Assembly (NCBI RefSeq): GCF_002102255.1
Contig: NZ_LQPH01000025.1
Location: 1 to 46,490 of the forward strand
DNA: 46,490 nt
From: Mycobacterium nebraskense
GTDB lineage: Bacteria; Actinomycetota; Actinomycetes; Mycobacteriales; Mycobacteriaceae
Direction: 5' to 3'
The position numbers and the translations under genes were made by a program. Each line of letters opens with the position of its first letter. The first letter of the stretch is position 1. Below, piece after piece: positions 25,375-33,268 of this stretch. The notes under the pieces were generated by a model, which was not told the DNA's origin, searched no databases, and saw nothing but the letters and a program-made list of their open reading frames with translations.

Positions 25375-26265
25375 TCACTTCAGGTAGCCGACCAGGGCCC
25401 CCTCGGTGCCGAAGAGTTCCTCCTGCCATTGCTCCAGCAACGCGTTGGTGTCGATGTCGTCGGGATGAAATCCCGGTCGCAGGTATTGCCTGAGCTCTGG
25501 GATCACGCCACGAAGAATGGGGCCGCGGTAGAGCCGATAGGTCTCACGCACCAGTCGCACTGGCTGACGGCGCGCTTCGGGATCCCGCGCCACCGAACAA
25601 GCCAGTACGGCGGTTATGAGGAGGAGCAGAAGGGGGATCATTACCGCCATCACACGTCGACGCACCCGCTCGGTACCCCGCACCGAGCGGAATACATCAA
25701 AGGCAACCGACTTGTGCTCAAGTTCCTCCAGCGCATGCCAGTTCAGCAGGTTCCACACCTCCGCATCACCCGGGATCGCCTGGATCTCCTCATCGCCGAG
25801 CAGCCGCTCAGCAAGTACGGCGGTGAAGTGTTCTGCGGCTGCTGTCACCGCCAGCGGAATCCGGGCCGGCAGCACCTCCTCGATGCGTTTCACCCAATCA
25901 ACAAACTTTTCGGAATCCCACCACCCAATCGGATACCCCATGTCAACGAGCTTGTCATTGAGCGCCCGATGCTGCTGGCCATGCACCGATTCCTGACCGA
26001 TAAACCCGGCCACCCGCTTCTTCAACCCAGGGTCGGCGATCTCATCGGCAAACCGGCGCACCGACCGAATGAACAACTCCTCCCCCGGCGGGAACGACCC
26101 CGACAAGTTCGCCAGAAAGTGGCTGAAGATGATGTCGTCGTTAACGAAATACTTGCTGCCCTGGGCAAACGGGAAACGTATCCGCCGGGTCGTCGGATAC
26201 CGAGACCCCTCACTCACCGCATTTGCAGTGGTCGCTGCCTCTTGCACTATGTGGTCGCTCGTCAT
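25375..26265 (-). CDS. PF10118-type ferritin-like metal-dependent protein (copy 2)
   Basis: The protein has 296 residues and is clearly paralogous to the gene at 24436-25341, with the same ligands (FIGQESVHGQQHRALNDKL, TAAAEHFTAVLAERLL, WHALEELEHKSVAFDVFR). It also has a hydrophobic segment (VMIPLLLLLITAVLACSVA). It is the first gene of the minus operon and starts with ATG at 26265. Its 25821-26139 segment is almost identical in nucleotides to 43360-43678, while flanking parts of the two copies are clearly diverged. Tandem paralogs with identical ligands suggest a heteromeric or divergent-substrate pair. The function is unknown beyond the diiron-like motif. Confidence 0.82.
   Translation of the reverse strand: MTSDHIVQEAATTANAVSEGSRYPTTRRIRFPFAQGSKYFVNDDIIFSHFLANLSGSFPPGEELFIRSVRRFADEIADPGLKKRVAGFIGQESVHGQQHRALNDKLVDMGYPIGWWDSEKFVDWVKRIEEVLPARIPLAVTAAAEHFTAVLAERLLGDEEIQAIPGDAEVWNLLNWHALEELEHKSVAFDVFRSVRGTERVRRRVMAVMIPLLLLLITAVLACSVARDPEARRQPVRLVRETYRLYRGPILRGVIPELRQYLRPGFHPDDIDTNALLEQWQEELFGTEGALVGYLK
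25821..26139. repeat. 319-bp near-identical repeat, copy A (see 43360-43678)
   Basis: Positions 25821-26139 match 43360-43678 at 316 of 319 bases with no gap, in the same orientation (offset 17,539). The three differences cluster near 26032-26040. Outside the tract the two loci align only with many changes and indels. Confidence 0.95.
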
Positions 26266-26810
26266 AACAAGATACCCCTTCCTCGAACACCCGGTTTCCG
26301 ATACCGACAGTACTAGGTGTTTAGTGAGACGTTACTGCGGATCGACAGGGCGCGCAAGACTCCGCAATGACGTGTAGAAGCGCTGCGTTTGAGAGCCGCA
26401 TCACACCGCCGCGTACGCTGTCACCTCCACGACTCCTGCCTTTAAACTGTTTTGACAATCGGCCCAAACCGCAGTACATAGTACTAGTCGTTACGTATAC
26501 TGTTTGTTCGGAAAATTGCTTACTCGGAAGCAGGGAGCGTTCAAGCTGGATACCGGCATCGAGGCTCTCAGCAACCACTCGTACGGCGCGTAACAGGGAG
26601 GCTCGCGTTTCATGTTCCGGGATACCTAGCGGTTCTAGCTGCTCTACGGGCGCCTGTGGCGACGGTGAACATCCCGGACGGGATTGGCACCCAGCGCCAT
26701 GCCGTGTAGTGCAGTGGACTCTGGTTGTTACAGAAGAGGATGGGGGCGGTGTCAACGATCTGCGGAACCGGCCGTCGGCCAGTCCAAATACATTCGGAGG
26801 CGATCAGTTT
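26266..26810. promoter_or_regulatory. Divergent regulatory region with a SigA-like promoter and CAGTAC sites
   Basis: This 545-base gap between the PF10118 operon and the SDR gene has no gene. A good plus-strand promoter is TTGACA (26452-26457), 17 bases, TACATA (26475-26480). Its -10 region is overlapped by the palindrome AGTAC-ATA-GTACT (26473-26485). A related site, GATACCGACAGTACTAGGTGT, lies at 26300-26320, about 35 bases upstream of the PF10118 start; only the first 20 are needed for the match. A similar sequence lies at 43846-43866. GGAGG near 26797 serves the SDR start. A shared repressor is likely. Confidence 0.5.
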
Positions 26811-27674
26811 ATGAAGGACTTCACCAATAAAGTGGCAGTAATCACCGGCGCTGGCTCAGGTATCGGCCGTAACCTGGCGTTGAGCTTGGCTGAACAGGGG
26901 GCGCAGCTGGCGCTGTCGGACATCGATACGAGCGCGCTGGCCGATACCGCTGGTCGATGCGAGAAGGTCGGAGCTAAGGCGGTGCCGTTCGAGCTCGATG
27001 TAGCCCAACGGCCGGCAGTTTACGAACACGCAAAGAATGTCGTCAGTGAATTCGGCAGAGTGAACCTTGTTTTCAACAACGCGGGTGTGGCACTCTCGGC
27101 CGACGTGGCCGACATGGATTGGGACGACTTCGAGTGGCTGATGGGCATCAACTTTTGGGGGGTGGCCCATGGCACCAAGGCATTCATGCCGCACCTGATC
27201 GCGTCCGGCGATGGCCACATCGTCAATGTGTCATCGGTTTTCGGGTTCGTCGGGATTCCGTCACAAAGCGCCTACAATGCCGCCAAATTCGCCGTCCGCG
27301 GCTTCACCGAGGCCCTACGCCAAGAACTCCGGGCCGCCAGGCATCCGGTAGGTGTGACCTGCGTTCACCCGGGCGGGGTGAAGACCAACATCGCCGGTCA
27401 CGCCCGAGGGCTGCCCGACGGCTCGGACCCCGAAACGCTTAGCCGCCTTTTCCATAGGATCGCGTTCACCAGCCCCGAATCAGCCTCGAGGGCGATACTG
27501 CGTGGGGTCAAGAAGAATAAGCCGCGGGTGCTGATCGGTCCTGACGCAAGAGTTTTCGATGCCATTCCCCGAATCCTCGGCCCTCGCTACGAGGACATCA
27601 TGGCGTCGTTCTATCGCACCGGGCGCTACGGTGCGGGGCGTCGACTCGCCGAACGCCTCGGCCTGCCCAGGTAG
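26811..27674 (+). CDS. Short-chain dehydrogenase/reductase (SDR)
   Basis: The protein has 287 residues. ATG at 26811 is chosen because GGAGG lies about 11 bases upstream and the SDR fold starts at once (MKDFTNKVAVITGAGSGIGR). NNAG follows in LVFNNAGVALS, and the catalytic S...YxxxK is in VSSVFGFVGIPSQSAYNAAK. An aspartate after the second strand (LALSDIDTSA) favours NAD. The C-terminus (PRILGPRYEDIMASFYRTGR) is the membrane-associating tail frequent in mycobacterial SDRs. It is divergent from the PF10118-monooxygenase operon and shares its regulatory region, so it probably works in the same pathway. The substrate is unknown. Confidence 0.9.
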   Translation: MKDFTNKVAVITGAGSGIGRNLALSLAEQGAQLALSDIDTSALADTAGRCEKVGAKAVPFELDVAQRPAVYEHAKNVVSEFGRVNLVFNNAGVALSADVADMDWDDFEWLMGINFWGVAHGTKAFMPHLIASGDGHIVNVSSVFGFVGIPSQSAYNAAKFAVRGFTEALRQELRAARHPVGVTCVHPGGVKTNIAGHARGLPDGSDPETLSRLFHRIAFTSPESASRAILRGVKKNKPRVLIGPDARVFDAIPRILGPRYEDIMASFYRTGRYGAGRRLAERLGLPR

Positions 27675-27886
27675 TAAGAGCCAACCCTGACGACTGGCGA
27701 AATGATTTGCTGGTGGAGCCACAACGTTGGCATACCTGCATCCTCGTTACCAAGGTCAGGAGCCTCCGGGATTTGCAGGACGATTCATCTGGAACGACAA
27801 TCCTCGACCCTACGTCTGGATCAGAACCGCCGACCAAATCCTGGCAGCATCAGCTAACTACTGCTCCAAATTAGTGACTCACAACG

Positions 27887-28915
27887 CTAGGCGACCGCGA
27901 CCAGGTGCTGGCGCTGCGGCTCGCAGCGATAACGCGACGGCTTGCCGTTGATCTTGCAGATCCGCCACACCATTCGCGCGATCGGGTTCATCAGCCCGGT
28001 GTCGTAGCACAGCATCCGCACGTCACCGAACATGTCACGCAGCGCCTTGCGCGACTCCAGGGACCCGAAGAACACCTGCTTGCGGACCTCGCGCGGGATG
28101 TCGAATTCCTGCCAGAAGGCCTTCGGCGGGACCACGATCGCCGAGCATGCCACCCGCATAATCACCGGCACGTATAACGACAGCCAAAACCGCTTACGCC
28201 GCGGTAAGTGCGGCACACGCTTACGCAGATACTCGTGAGCAAACGAGATGTGCCGAGCCTCTTCGGCCACGTGGATGGACATCACCCGCTCCATGATCGG
28301 GTGCAGTTCCTTGCCCTCACGTAACACGTTCTTCTGAGTGTGGTCGATGGGTTCCTCACCGGCGAGGATGCCGAACCAGAACGGGATCGGCAGAGGGCTA
28401 GCGACCAGCGGGATCAGCGGCGAAAGCCACTTCAGCTGCCGCCGCATCCCAGGCACGTCGGCGCCGATGTGGTTCACCATCTCCTGAAACATCATGGTGT
28501 GGTTGCACTCTTCGACCGCCTCGTGCAGGCAGTACCGGTACTCCGGGGACCCGTTCGGCACCCAGAACGCGTACCCCATCAGGCCGCGGATGAGGACCGA
28601 CTCGAAGTGCAGCCCCACCTTGGCCACATTGGCCTGACGCCACATGCCGATCCTGATTTGGCGTTCCTCCGACTGCGCCTGATACCACGGGTGCCGGCCC
28701 AGCGGGTCAGTCGCCGGCAACTTCCAGCGGGGGTCGTTGTCGACTACCGCGTACTCAGGTGCGGTCCAGTCGATGTCGATGTATGGGTTGAAATTGCGTC
28801 GCACTGAGCCCTCAGACAGGACGCGCAGCACGTCGGCATACTCGGCGTCGTCCAGCACGTCCATGTTGCGGCGCCAACGCCGCACCAACCTCGTCCGAGC
28901 GATCTTCTGGGCCAT
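27887..28915 (-). CDS. AurF-like diiron oxygenase (PF11583 type)
   Basis: The protein has 342 residues. The motifs match the AurF N-oxygenase group: VGLHFESVLIRGLMGYAFW, then CLHEAVEECNHTMMFQEMVN, and later MSIHVAEEARHISFAHEYLR. These supply the Glu and ExxH ligands of a diiron centre, with an extra His typical of AurF. The N-terminus is basic (ARTRLVRRWRRN). AurF itself oxidises an arylamine; mycobacterial homologues have no assigned substrate, so an amine substrate is not implied. The gene stands alone, convergent with the SDR at 26811-27674; the 212 bases between them hold no gene. An inverted repeat lies 40 bases upstream of its start. Confidence 0.85.
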   Translation of the reverse strand: MAQKIARTRLVRRWRRNMDVLDDAEYADVLRVLSEGSVRRNFNPYIDIDWTAPEYAVVDNDPRWKLPATDPLGRHPWYQAQSEERQIRIGMWRQANVAKVGLHFESVLIRGLMGYAFWVPNGSPEYRYCLHEAVEECNHTMMFQEMVNHIGADVPGMRRQLKWLSPLIPLVASPLPIPFWFGILAGEEPIDHTQKNVLREGKELHPIMERVMSIHVAEEARHISFAHEYLRKRVPHLPRRKRFWLSLYVPVIMRVACSAIVVPPKAFWQEFDIPREVRKQVFFGSLESRKALRDMFGDVRMLCYDTGLMNPIARMVWRICKINGKPSRYRCEPQRQHLVAVA

Positions 28916-28955
28916 CGCCAGCCTCCTACCGAAAGTTCACATCAGAAAAGCTACT

Positions 28956-28975
28956 GATACGGTACCGCTGGTATC
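28956..28975. promoter_or_regulatory. Candidate operator upstream of the AurF-like gene
   Basis: The inverted repeat GATAC-GGTACCGCTG-GTATC lies 41-60 bases upstream of the minus-strand start at 28915. It contains an inner palindrome, CGGTACCG. The 20-base size fits a TetR-type operator. The GATAC half-site also occurs in the PF10118 regulatory region at 26300. Confidence 0.4.
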
Positions 28976-29249
28976 GCCAACTTTTCAAAAGCCTGTCCAT
29001 TTAAGGGCTTGTACCCGCCGCAACAGGTTCGGGCCGTCGCGCAGCCACGCCACCACGAGCCTATTGAAAGTCATTTTCATTACGATATCGCCCGCTCCTA
29101 GCTCGCTTGGCAGGGGCGCGGGCACCGATGTCGCCGGAGCCGAGGTTGGGGGCATCAGCGATCAGTAATTTGTACACTATCCCGCTCGTCGCGTCCTCGA
29201 GGCACGCTCCAGCCGCTGTGTTCAAGCAGTGCGGCCGAAGTGAACCATC
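28976..29249. other. Intergenic stretch without a recognisable gene
   Basis: Between the AurF upstream region and the IS3 fragment no coding sequence, RNA gene or clear repeat was recognised. Confidence 0.5.
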
Positions 29250-29455
29250 CTATGCACCCTCGGGGTTCTGTGAGCCGGCCGGTTGGTCGGTCACGTGTTG
29301 GGAATAGTACTGGGCTTCGGCTTCGGCGCGTGGGACTCGTCCGAGGCGGTGCATGAGCCGCTGCTGGTTGTACCAGGCGACATAGTCGGCGGTGACGTGT
29401 TCGACGTCGGACAGGGTGTTCAGCGGGCCGCGGCGAAACGGGGAATCCGCGCGCC
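29250..29455 (-). pseudogene. IS3-family OrfB transposase, 3' fragment
   Basis: The minus strand encodes the last about 65 residues of an IS3 OrfB. They read PLNTLSDVEHVTADYVAWYN, then QQRLMHRLGRVPRAEAEAQY, and end QPAGSQNPEGA with TAG at 29250-29252. This is the standard C-terminus after the catalytic Glu. The rest of the gene is missing upstream of about 29455. It belongs to a different IS3 type from the one at the right end of the window. Confidence 0.8.
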
Positions 29456-29878
29456 ATCATCTCCTCACTGCACACTCACACCTGTTCATCTCAAGGTGCG
29501 GCCGCCCGCGGATAACGCATGGGGACAACGATTCTGATCCTCGTGCTCAACTAGCGGCAACAGTGAAGGGCCCAACAGCGGCATCCGACGCCCGGCTCGA
29601 TGCACGGCCTCGTAGGACCAGAGTTGTTAGACGGCGTCGACAGGCGACCACTGCATAATTTTCATCTCCTGAGGGCGAGCGCCAGGTCAGAATGGCTCGT
29701 CCGCTGAACTACCACTTGGGCCTCCCACAACTGTGGCTCTACCGACCAGGACCAACTTTCTGACGGCAACCCACGTTCACATGTGAGCGGAGGCCCCAGC
29801 CCCCCATACCCGTCTAACCCGCCCAGCATAAGGCGGCAGTCGTCTGCCGCCAGCATGCCCTACAATTCCCAGCAAAGG
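29456..29878. other. Decayed sequence without an intact gene
   Basis: No gene is supported in these 420 bases. On the minus strand about 29700-29870 gives weak, frameshifted continuity with the integrase remnant at 29879-30067. The rest was not recognised. Confidence 0.4.
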
Positions 29879-30067
29879 TCAGCACCGCAAGGACTTCGGC
29901 CCATTCTTTGGCGGCTGCGGCCGTCTTTTCGTGACGACCTTCGGGCGCAGCGTGTCCTTGAGTGCGTTACGCACGTGATTGCGACGCCAGCCGGTGATGG
30001 CGCACAACTGGTCGAGATTCCGGCCATTGCCGGCCCTGTCCGTCCCCACGTAGCGGTTACGATCGCC
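29879..30067 (-). pseudogene. Integrase/transposase N-terminal remnant
   Basis: The minus strand reads DRNRYVGTDRAGNGRNLDQL, then CAITGWRRNHVRNALKDTLR and PKVVTKRRPQPPKNGPKSLR before a TGA at 29879-29881. The RYVGTDRAGxGRxLDxxCxITGW pattern is the N-terminal helix-turn-helix region of a group of rve-type IS transposases. The catalytic domain is absent or unreadable. It is a short relic, and the assignment rests on motif memory. Confidence 0.45.
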
Positions 30068-30360
30068 TCAGCACCACCTTGCGTTGACTCACCTTCAGTA
30101 CCACCAGCTGGGCCTATCCAGCGCGTTATCCTTGGCTGATCAGGTGCGCCGCACGCGCGCATTCTTAGCTGACGCGACGAGCGGGTCTACCCACGCATTT
30201 GCTGAGTCCAGGCGGCGTCTTGACAAGGCGCCCGGAGCGGCACAAAACTGGTGTCATGCGCCCACACTTAGGGCCAGTGCCACCAGTTTGTGGTTGCGGA
30301 TCCTGCTGGCTCCCGCGCGTGCGGTCGCCGATGAGGCTGGTGCCATTCGGCGGCTCAGAT

Positions 30361-30550
30361 GTGCTCACTCATGGTGCTGTCGCTGTAGTCACGAGAGCTG
30401 GCAGCGGCATTGGCCGCGGCTTTGGCGTTGAGCTTGCTCGTCGGGGTGCGCGGGTGTCTGCGCCGATATCGATCCGGGACGGGCTAAGGAGACCGTTGGA
30501 CTTGTCGTCCAAGCTGGTGGTCAAGGTTCGGACATTACCTGTGATGGCAG
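30361..30550 (+). pseudogene. SDR 5' remnant
   Basis: The fragment starts VLTHGAVAVVTRAGSGIGRG and continues FGVELARRGARV. After a one-base deletion near 30455 it goes on as ADIDPGRAKETVGLVVQAGG. This is the cofactor-binding start of a short-chain dehydrogenase in which the first Gly of TGxxxGxG is Arg. Similarity ends near 30550. It is a truncated, frameshifted relic just upstream of the diiron gene at 30659. The stretch 30068-30360 holds nothing recognisable. Confidence 0.65.
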
Positions 30551-30658
30551 GCCGAGAGAATGGCGCCCAGGAGCTATACCGGTGGGCTTGGTGTCATCGA
30601 GTGGGTCGCGCGGTAAATAGCCACCGGGCGATTTGAAGAACCAGATCGGAGTAGGGAA

Positions 30659-31582
30659 ATGGCGTTCGAATACAGCGATATGCTGCAAACGATTAAAGAC
30701 CGACAGTGGGCGCTTGCCGACATCGATTGGGAAGCCCCAGGCGCGGAGTTGATTACCGACGAGCAACGGCCCCACCTCAAACAATTCATGTCAGATGTGG
30801 TGTGGATCGAGCATGTCGGAGCGCGTGCTTTCGAGGCGATGGCGCCTAAGGCGCCGTTCGAGGCGTTAAGAGAGATCTACCACTACTTCCACGCCGAGGA
30901 GCAGCGGCACGCTAATGCCGAACTTGCCCTCATGCATCGCTGGGGAATGCTCGAGCCAGGAGAGACACCTGTGCCGAATAAGAATATTCGGCTGGGGATC
31001 GAGTGGATCGACCACTATAGCGATGCGCTCCCGTTGACGGTGATGAGCTCTGCGATCCCGGCGTTGGAATGCGCCCTCGACGGCGCGTTGCTGAAGTTCC
31101 TTCTAGACGAGGTGGCAGACCCGTTGTGCGGCGAGGTCTTCAGTAAGGTCAATAGTGACGAATCTCGCCATCTTGCAGTGGGTTTCCAAGTTCTCAATGA
31201 CCTCGGCGCCAGCCCGGTGCGGGTGCACGTGATCGAGACGGTGGGGTCCATTATTGATCCGAGAATTCTCCTCGGCTCCCTAATGTATATACCGCTGCTC
31301 ACCAGGATGATGGCTAACCTCACTGCGTGGGGCCTCTCGGAGGAGAAGCTATACAACGCGGTCACACGCTACTCGAATATCGGCGATCGAAGCGAGTTCA
31401 CCCGCCGAATTCCCGCTTATCACATCCTTCGGACGCACATGTCTGCGACTATCAACCGCGCTCAACCTTTCCATTTCTTTTCCCAGGGGCTAGGTACCCT
31501 TGTCGACCATTTCCCCGTCCAGGTGTTCGGCAAACTGCCCTCCTGGGCTGGGGACATGACATACGAACCGGTTTCCAAGTGA
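30659..31582 (+). CDS. Ferritin-like diiron protein
   Basis: The protein has 307 residues. The four-helix diiron pattern is complete. A first Glu is in VVWIEHVGARAFEAMA, then YFHAEEQRHANAELALMHRW, a third-helix Glu in AIPALECALDGALLKFL, and KVNSDESRHLAVGFQVLND. The two ExRH boxes supply the histidine ligands. GGAGTAGGGAA lies before the ATG. It is intact and not closely similar to the diiron gene at 18933. The stop overlaps the GTG start of a flavoprotein gene (31579), of which only about 20 codons remain. The original operon therefore paired this enzyme with an FAD-dependent partner, now destroyed by ISL3. Confidence 0.8.
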   Translation: MAFEYSDMLQTIKDRQWALADIDWEAPGAELITDEQRPHLKQFMSDVVWIEHVGARAFEAMAPKAPFEALREIYHYFHAEEQRHANAELALMHRWGMLEPGETPVPNKNIRLGIEWIDHYSDALPLTVMSSAIPALECALDGALLKFLLDEVADPLCGEVFSKVNSDESRHLAVGFQVLNDLGASPVRVHVIETVGSIIDPRILLGSLMYIPLLTRMMANLTAWGLSEEKLYNAVTRYSNIGDRSEFTRRIPAYHILRTHMSATINRAQPFHFFSQGLGTLVDHFPVQVFGKLPSWAGDMTYEPVSK

Positions 31583-31640
31583 CCGATCAATCGACCGTTC
31601 TGATCGTCGGTGCCGGCTGGGGGTCAGCGAACCGTTTGCC
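31579..31640 (+). pseudogene. 5' stub of an FAD/NAD-binding oxidoreductase
   Basis: GTG at 31579 overlaps the diiron gene stop (GTGA) and opens VTDQSTVLIVGAGWGSANRL, a Rossmann start of the GxGxxG type with Ser at the last Gly position. After 31640 the ISL3 terminal repeat begins and the gene is lost. Its identity beyond an FAD- or NAD-binding protein cannot be told. Confidence 0.6.
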
Positions 31641-33101
31641 GGCTCTTCCGGAAATGGAGTGCAGGTAAACGCTGCGGCGACTTGTTGATTGGGTCGTGTC
31701 GGTGAGCTAATACGGGCGGCGGGCAGAGGATGCAGGTTCCTACACCTTTGTCGTCTGCCTTCTGGGGAGTCCTGTGTCCGAGCCTACGTCTTGTTCTGCT
31801 GCTGTTGTTGCCGACACGATCGTGCGCACGGTCGAACTTGGGGTGACGATCACCGATGCTGCTGTCGACGGCGAGGCCACGGTGGTGTTTTGCAACTTGC
31901 TCGATGATGGCCAGCGGCATTGTCCGGGCTGCCGTCGAGACGTCAACCGTGACACTGTGATCCGCAACGTGACTGATGTGCCGGTGGTCGGGCATCCACT
32001 TCGCCTGCGGGTGCCGCGCTACCGCTGTGTCGACACCGCCTGTGAGCGGGAAGTGTTCGCCCACAACACCTCTGCGCTAGCGCGGCCAGGATGGTCGACC
32101 ACCCGCAGATGCGCCCGCTACATCTGTCACCGGCTGATGATCGACCACGCCACCGTCGCCGCGGTCGCCCGCGAGCTCGGCCTGTCCTGGGACACTGTCA
32201 ACACCATCGCCATGGACGCCACCCAGCTGATCGTGGCCAACGACACCGGCCGACTCGACGGCGTGCGGGTCATCGGGGTTGATGAGCATCGCTGGTCACA
32301 TGTGCGTCGACCCGACTCAGAGGGCTACGTCACCGTCATCATCGACCTGACTCCCGTGCTCGATGGCACCGGCCGTGCGCGGCTGCTCGACCTGGTCCCC
32401 GGACGTTCGGCAGCCGCCTTGAGCAGCTGGCTGTCTGAGCAGAGCTAAGCGTTTCGCGAACAGGTGCAGGTCGTGGCGATGGACGGGTTCGGCGGCTACA
32501 AGACCGCGGCGACAGATCAGCTGCCTGAGGCCACCGCGGTCATGGACCCCTTCCATGTCGTCGCGCTGGCCGGCGCCAAGCTCGACCTGTGCCGCCAGCG
32601 CATCCAACAACAGACATGCGGGCACCGCGGCCGCACGGGTGACCCGCTTACCTTGTGCGGGGCACGTTGCGCACCCGCTATCCGCTGCTCAATGCGCACC
32701 AAAAAGCCCGACTGGAAGCCGTTTTCACCGATGAGGCCCACCTCGCGGTCCAACTGTGCTGGAGCTTCTACCAACGCCTGATCGCCGCCTACGCCCACCC
32801 CGACCGCCGCCGCGGCAAAACCATGATGACCACGATCATCAACACCCTGCGCCATGGCGTCCCCGACGAGCTCGAGGAACTGGCCCAACTCGGCCGCACT
32901 CTATGGCGCCGCCGCAACGACATCCTGGCCTTCTTCGACCACCACGCCTCAACGGCCCCACCGAAGCGATCAACGGCCGACTGGAAGCACTGCGCCGCAA
33001 CGCGCTGGGATTCAGAAACCTAACCCACTACCGATGACGCTCACTGCTGCACAGCGGAGCCCTGCACTCACTCGTCAACGCACTCTGAATTACGAAGAGC
33101 C
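31641..33101 (+). mobile_element. ISL3-family insertion sequence (defective)
   Basis: Imperfect terminal inverted repeats start GGCTCTTCCGGAAATGGAGT at 31641 and, read inward from 33101, GGCTCTTCGTAATTCAGAGT. The 1.46-kb length and single zinc-finger transposase fit ISL3. The 8 bases on each side (CGTTTGCC and GCTTTGGC) are not a clean duplication. The two flanks also belong to unrelated genes, a flavoprotein stub and an IS3 fragment. Recombination or deletion at this element is therefore likely. Confidence 0.75.
31774..33084 (+). pseudogene. ISL3-family transposase, multiply disrupted
   Basis: The GTG at 31774 follows GGGGAG. The N-terminus has the zinc-binding HCPGC...C...C segment (RHCPGCRRD, YRCVDTACERE) and a helix-turn-helix (VARELGLSWDTVNTI). 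The first catalytic Asp is in VIGVDEHRWSHV. An in-frame TAA at 32446-32448 follows LSEQS; the frame continues (VVAMDGFGGYKTAATDQL, second Asp). It then shifts near 32645 and again near 32955 (GPTEAINGRLEALRRNALGF, catalytic Glu). A TGA after LTHYR interrupts the final SLLHSGALHSLVNAL. With two stops and two shifts it is inactive. Confidence 0.85.
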
Positions 33102-33268
33102 GCTTTGGCGTGAAGAAGGACTGCGCGTACCGCAGCGGTGACGACGCAACCGCCGCGGCAGTTCCACCGCGCCGACCACGGTCGCCGATGCGGCCAACCG
33201 GGTGTGGGCGGTCGACTTCCAGTTCGATGTCACCACCGATGGGCGGCCGCTTCACCGAGGTTGAGGTC
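33102..33268 (+). pseudogene. IS3-family OrfB internal fragment
   Basis: The frame reads LWREEGLRVPQR, a stop, RRNRRGSSTAPTTVADAANR and VWAVDFQFDVTTDGRP. It is the start of the rve catalytic domain of an IS3 OrfB, including the first Asp (AVDF). It ends abruptly at the 3' end of mceF on the other strand. It adjoins the right end of the ISL3 element, so ISL3 probably once sat in this IS3 copy. Confidence 0.75.

Noticed and set aside
27727..27951. Possible 74-residue plus-strand protein between the SDR and AurF genes
   Set aside because: No ribosome binding site or family pattern, and it runs into the AurF coding region.
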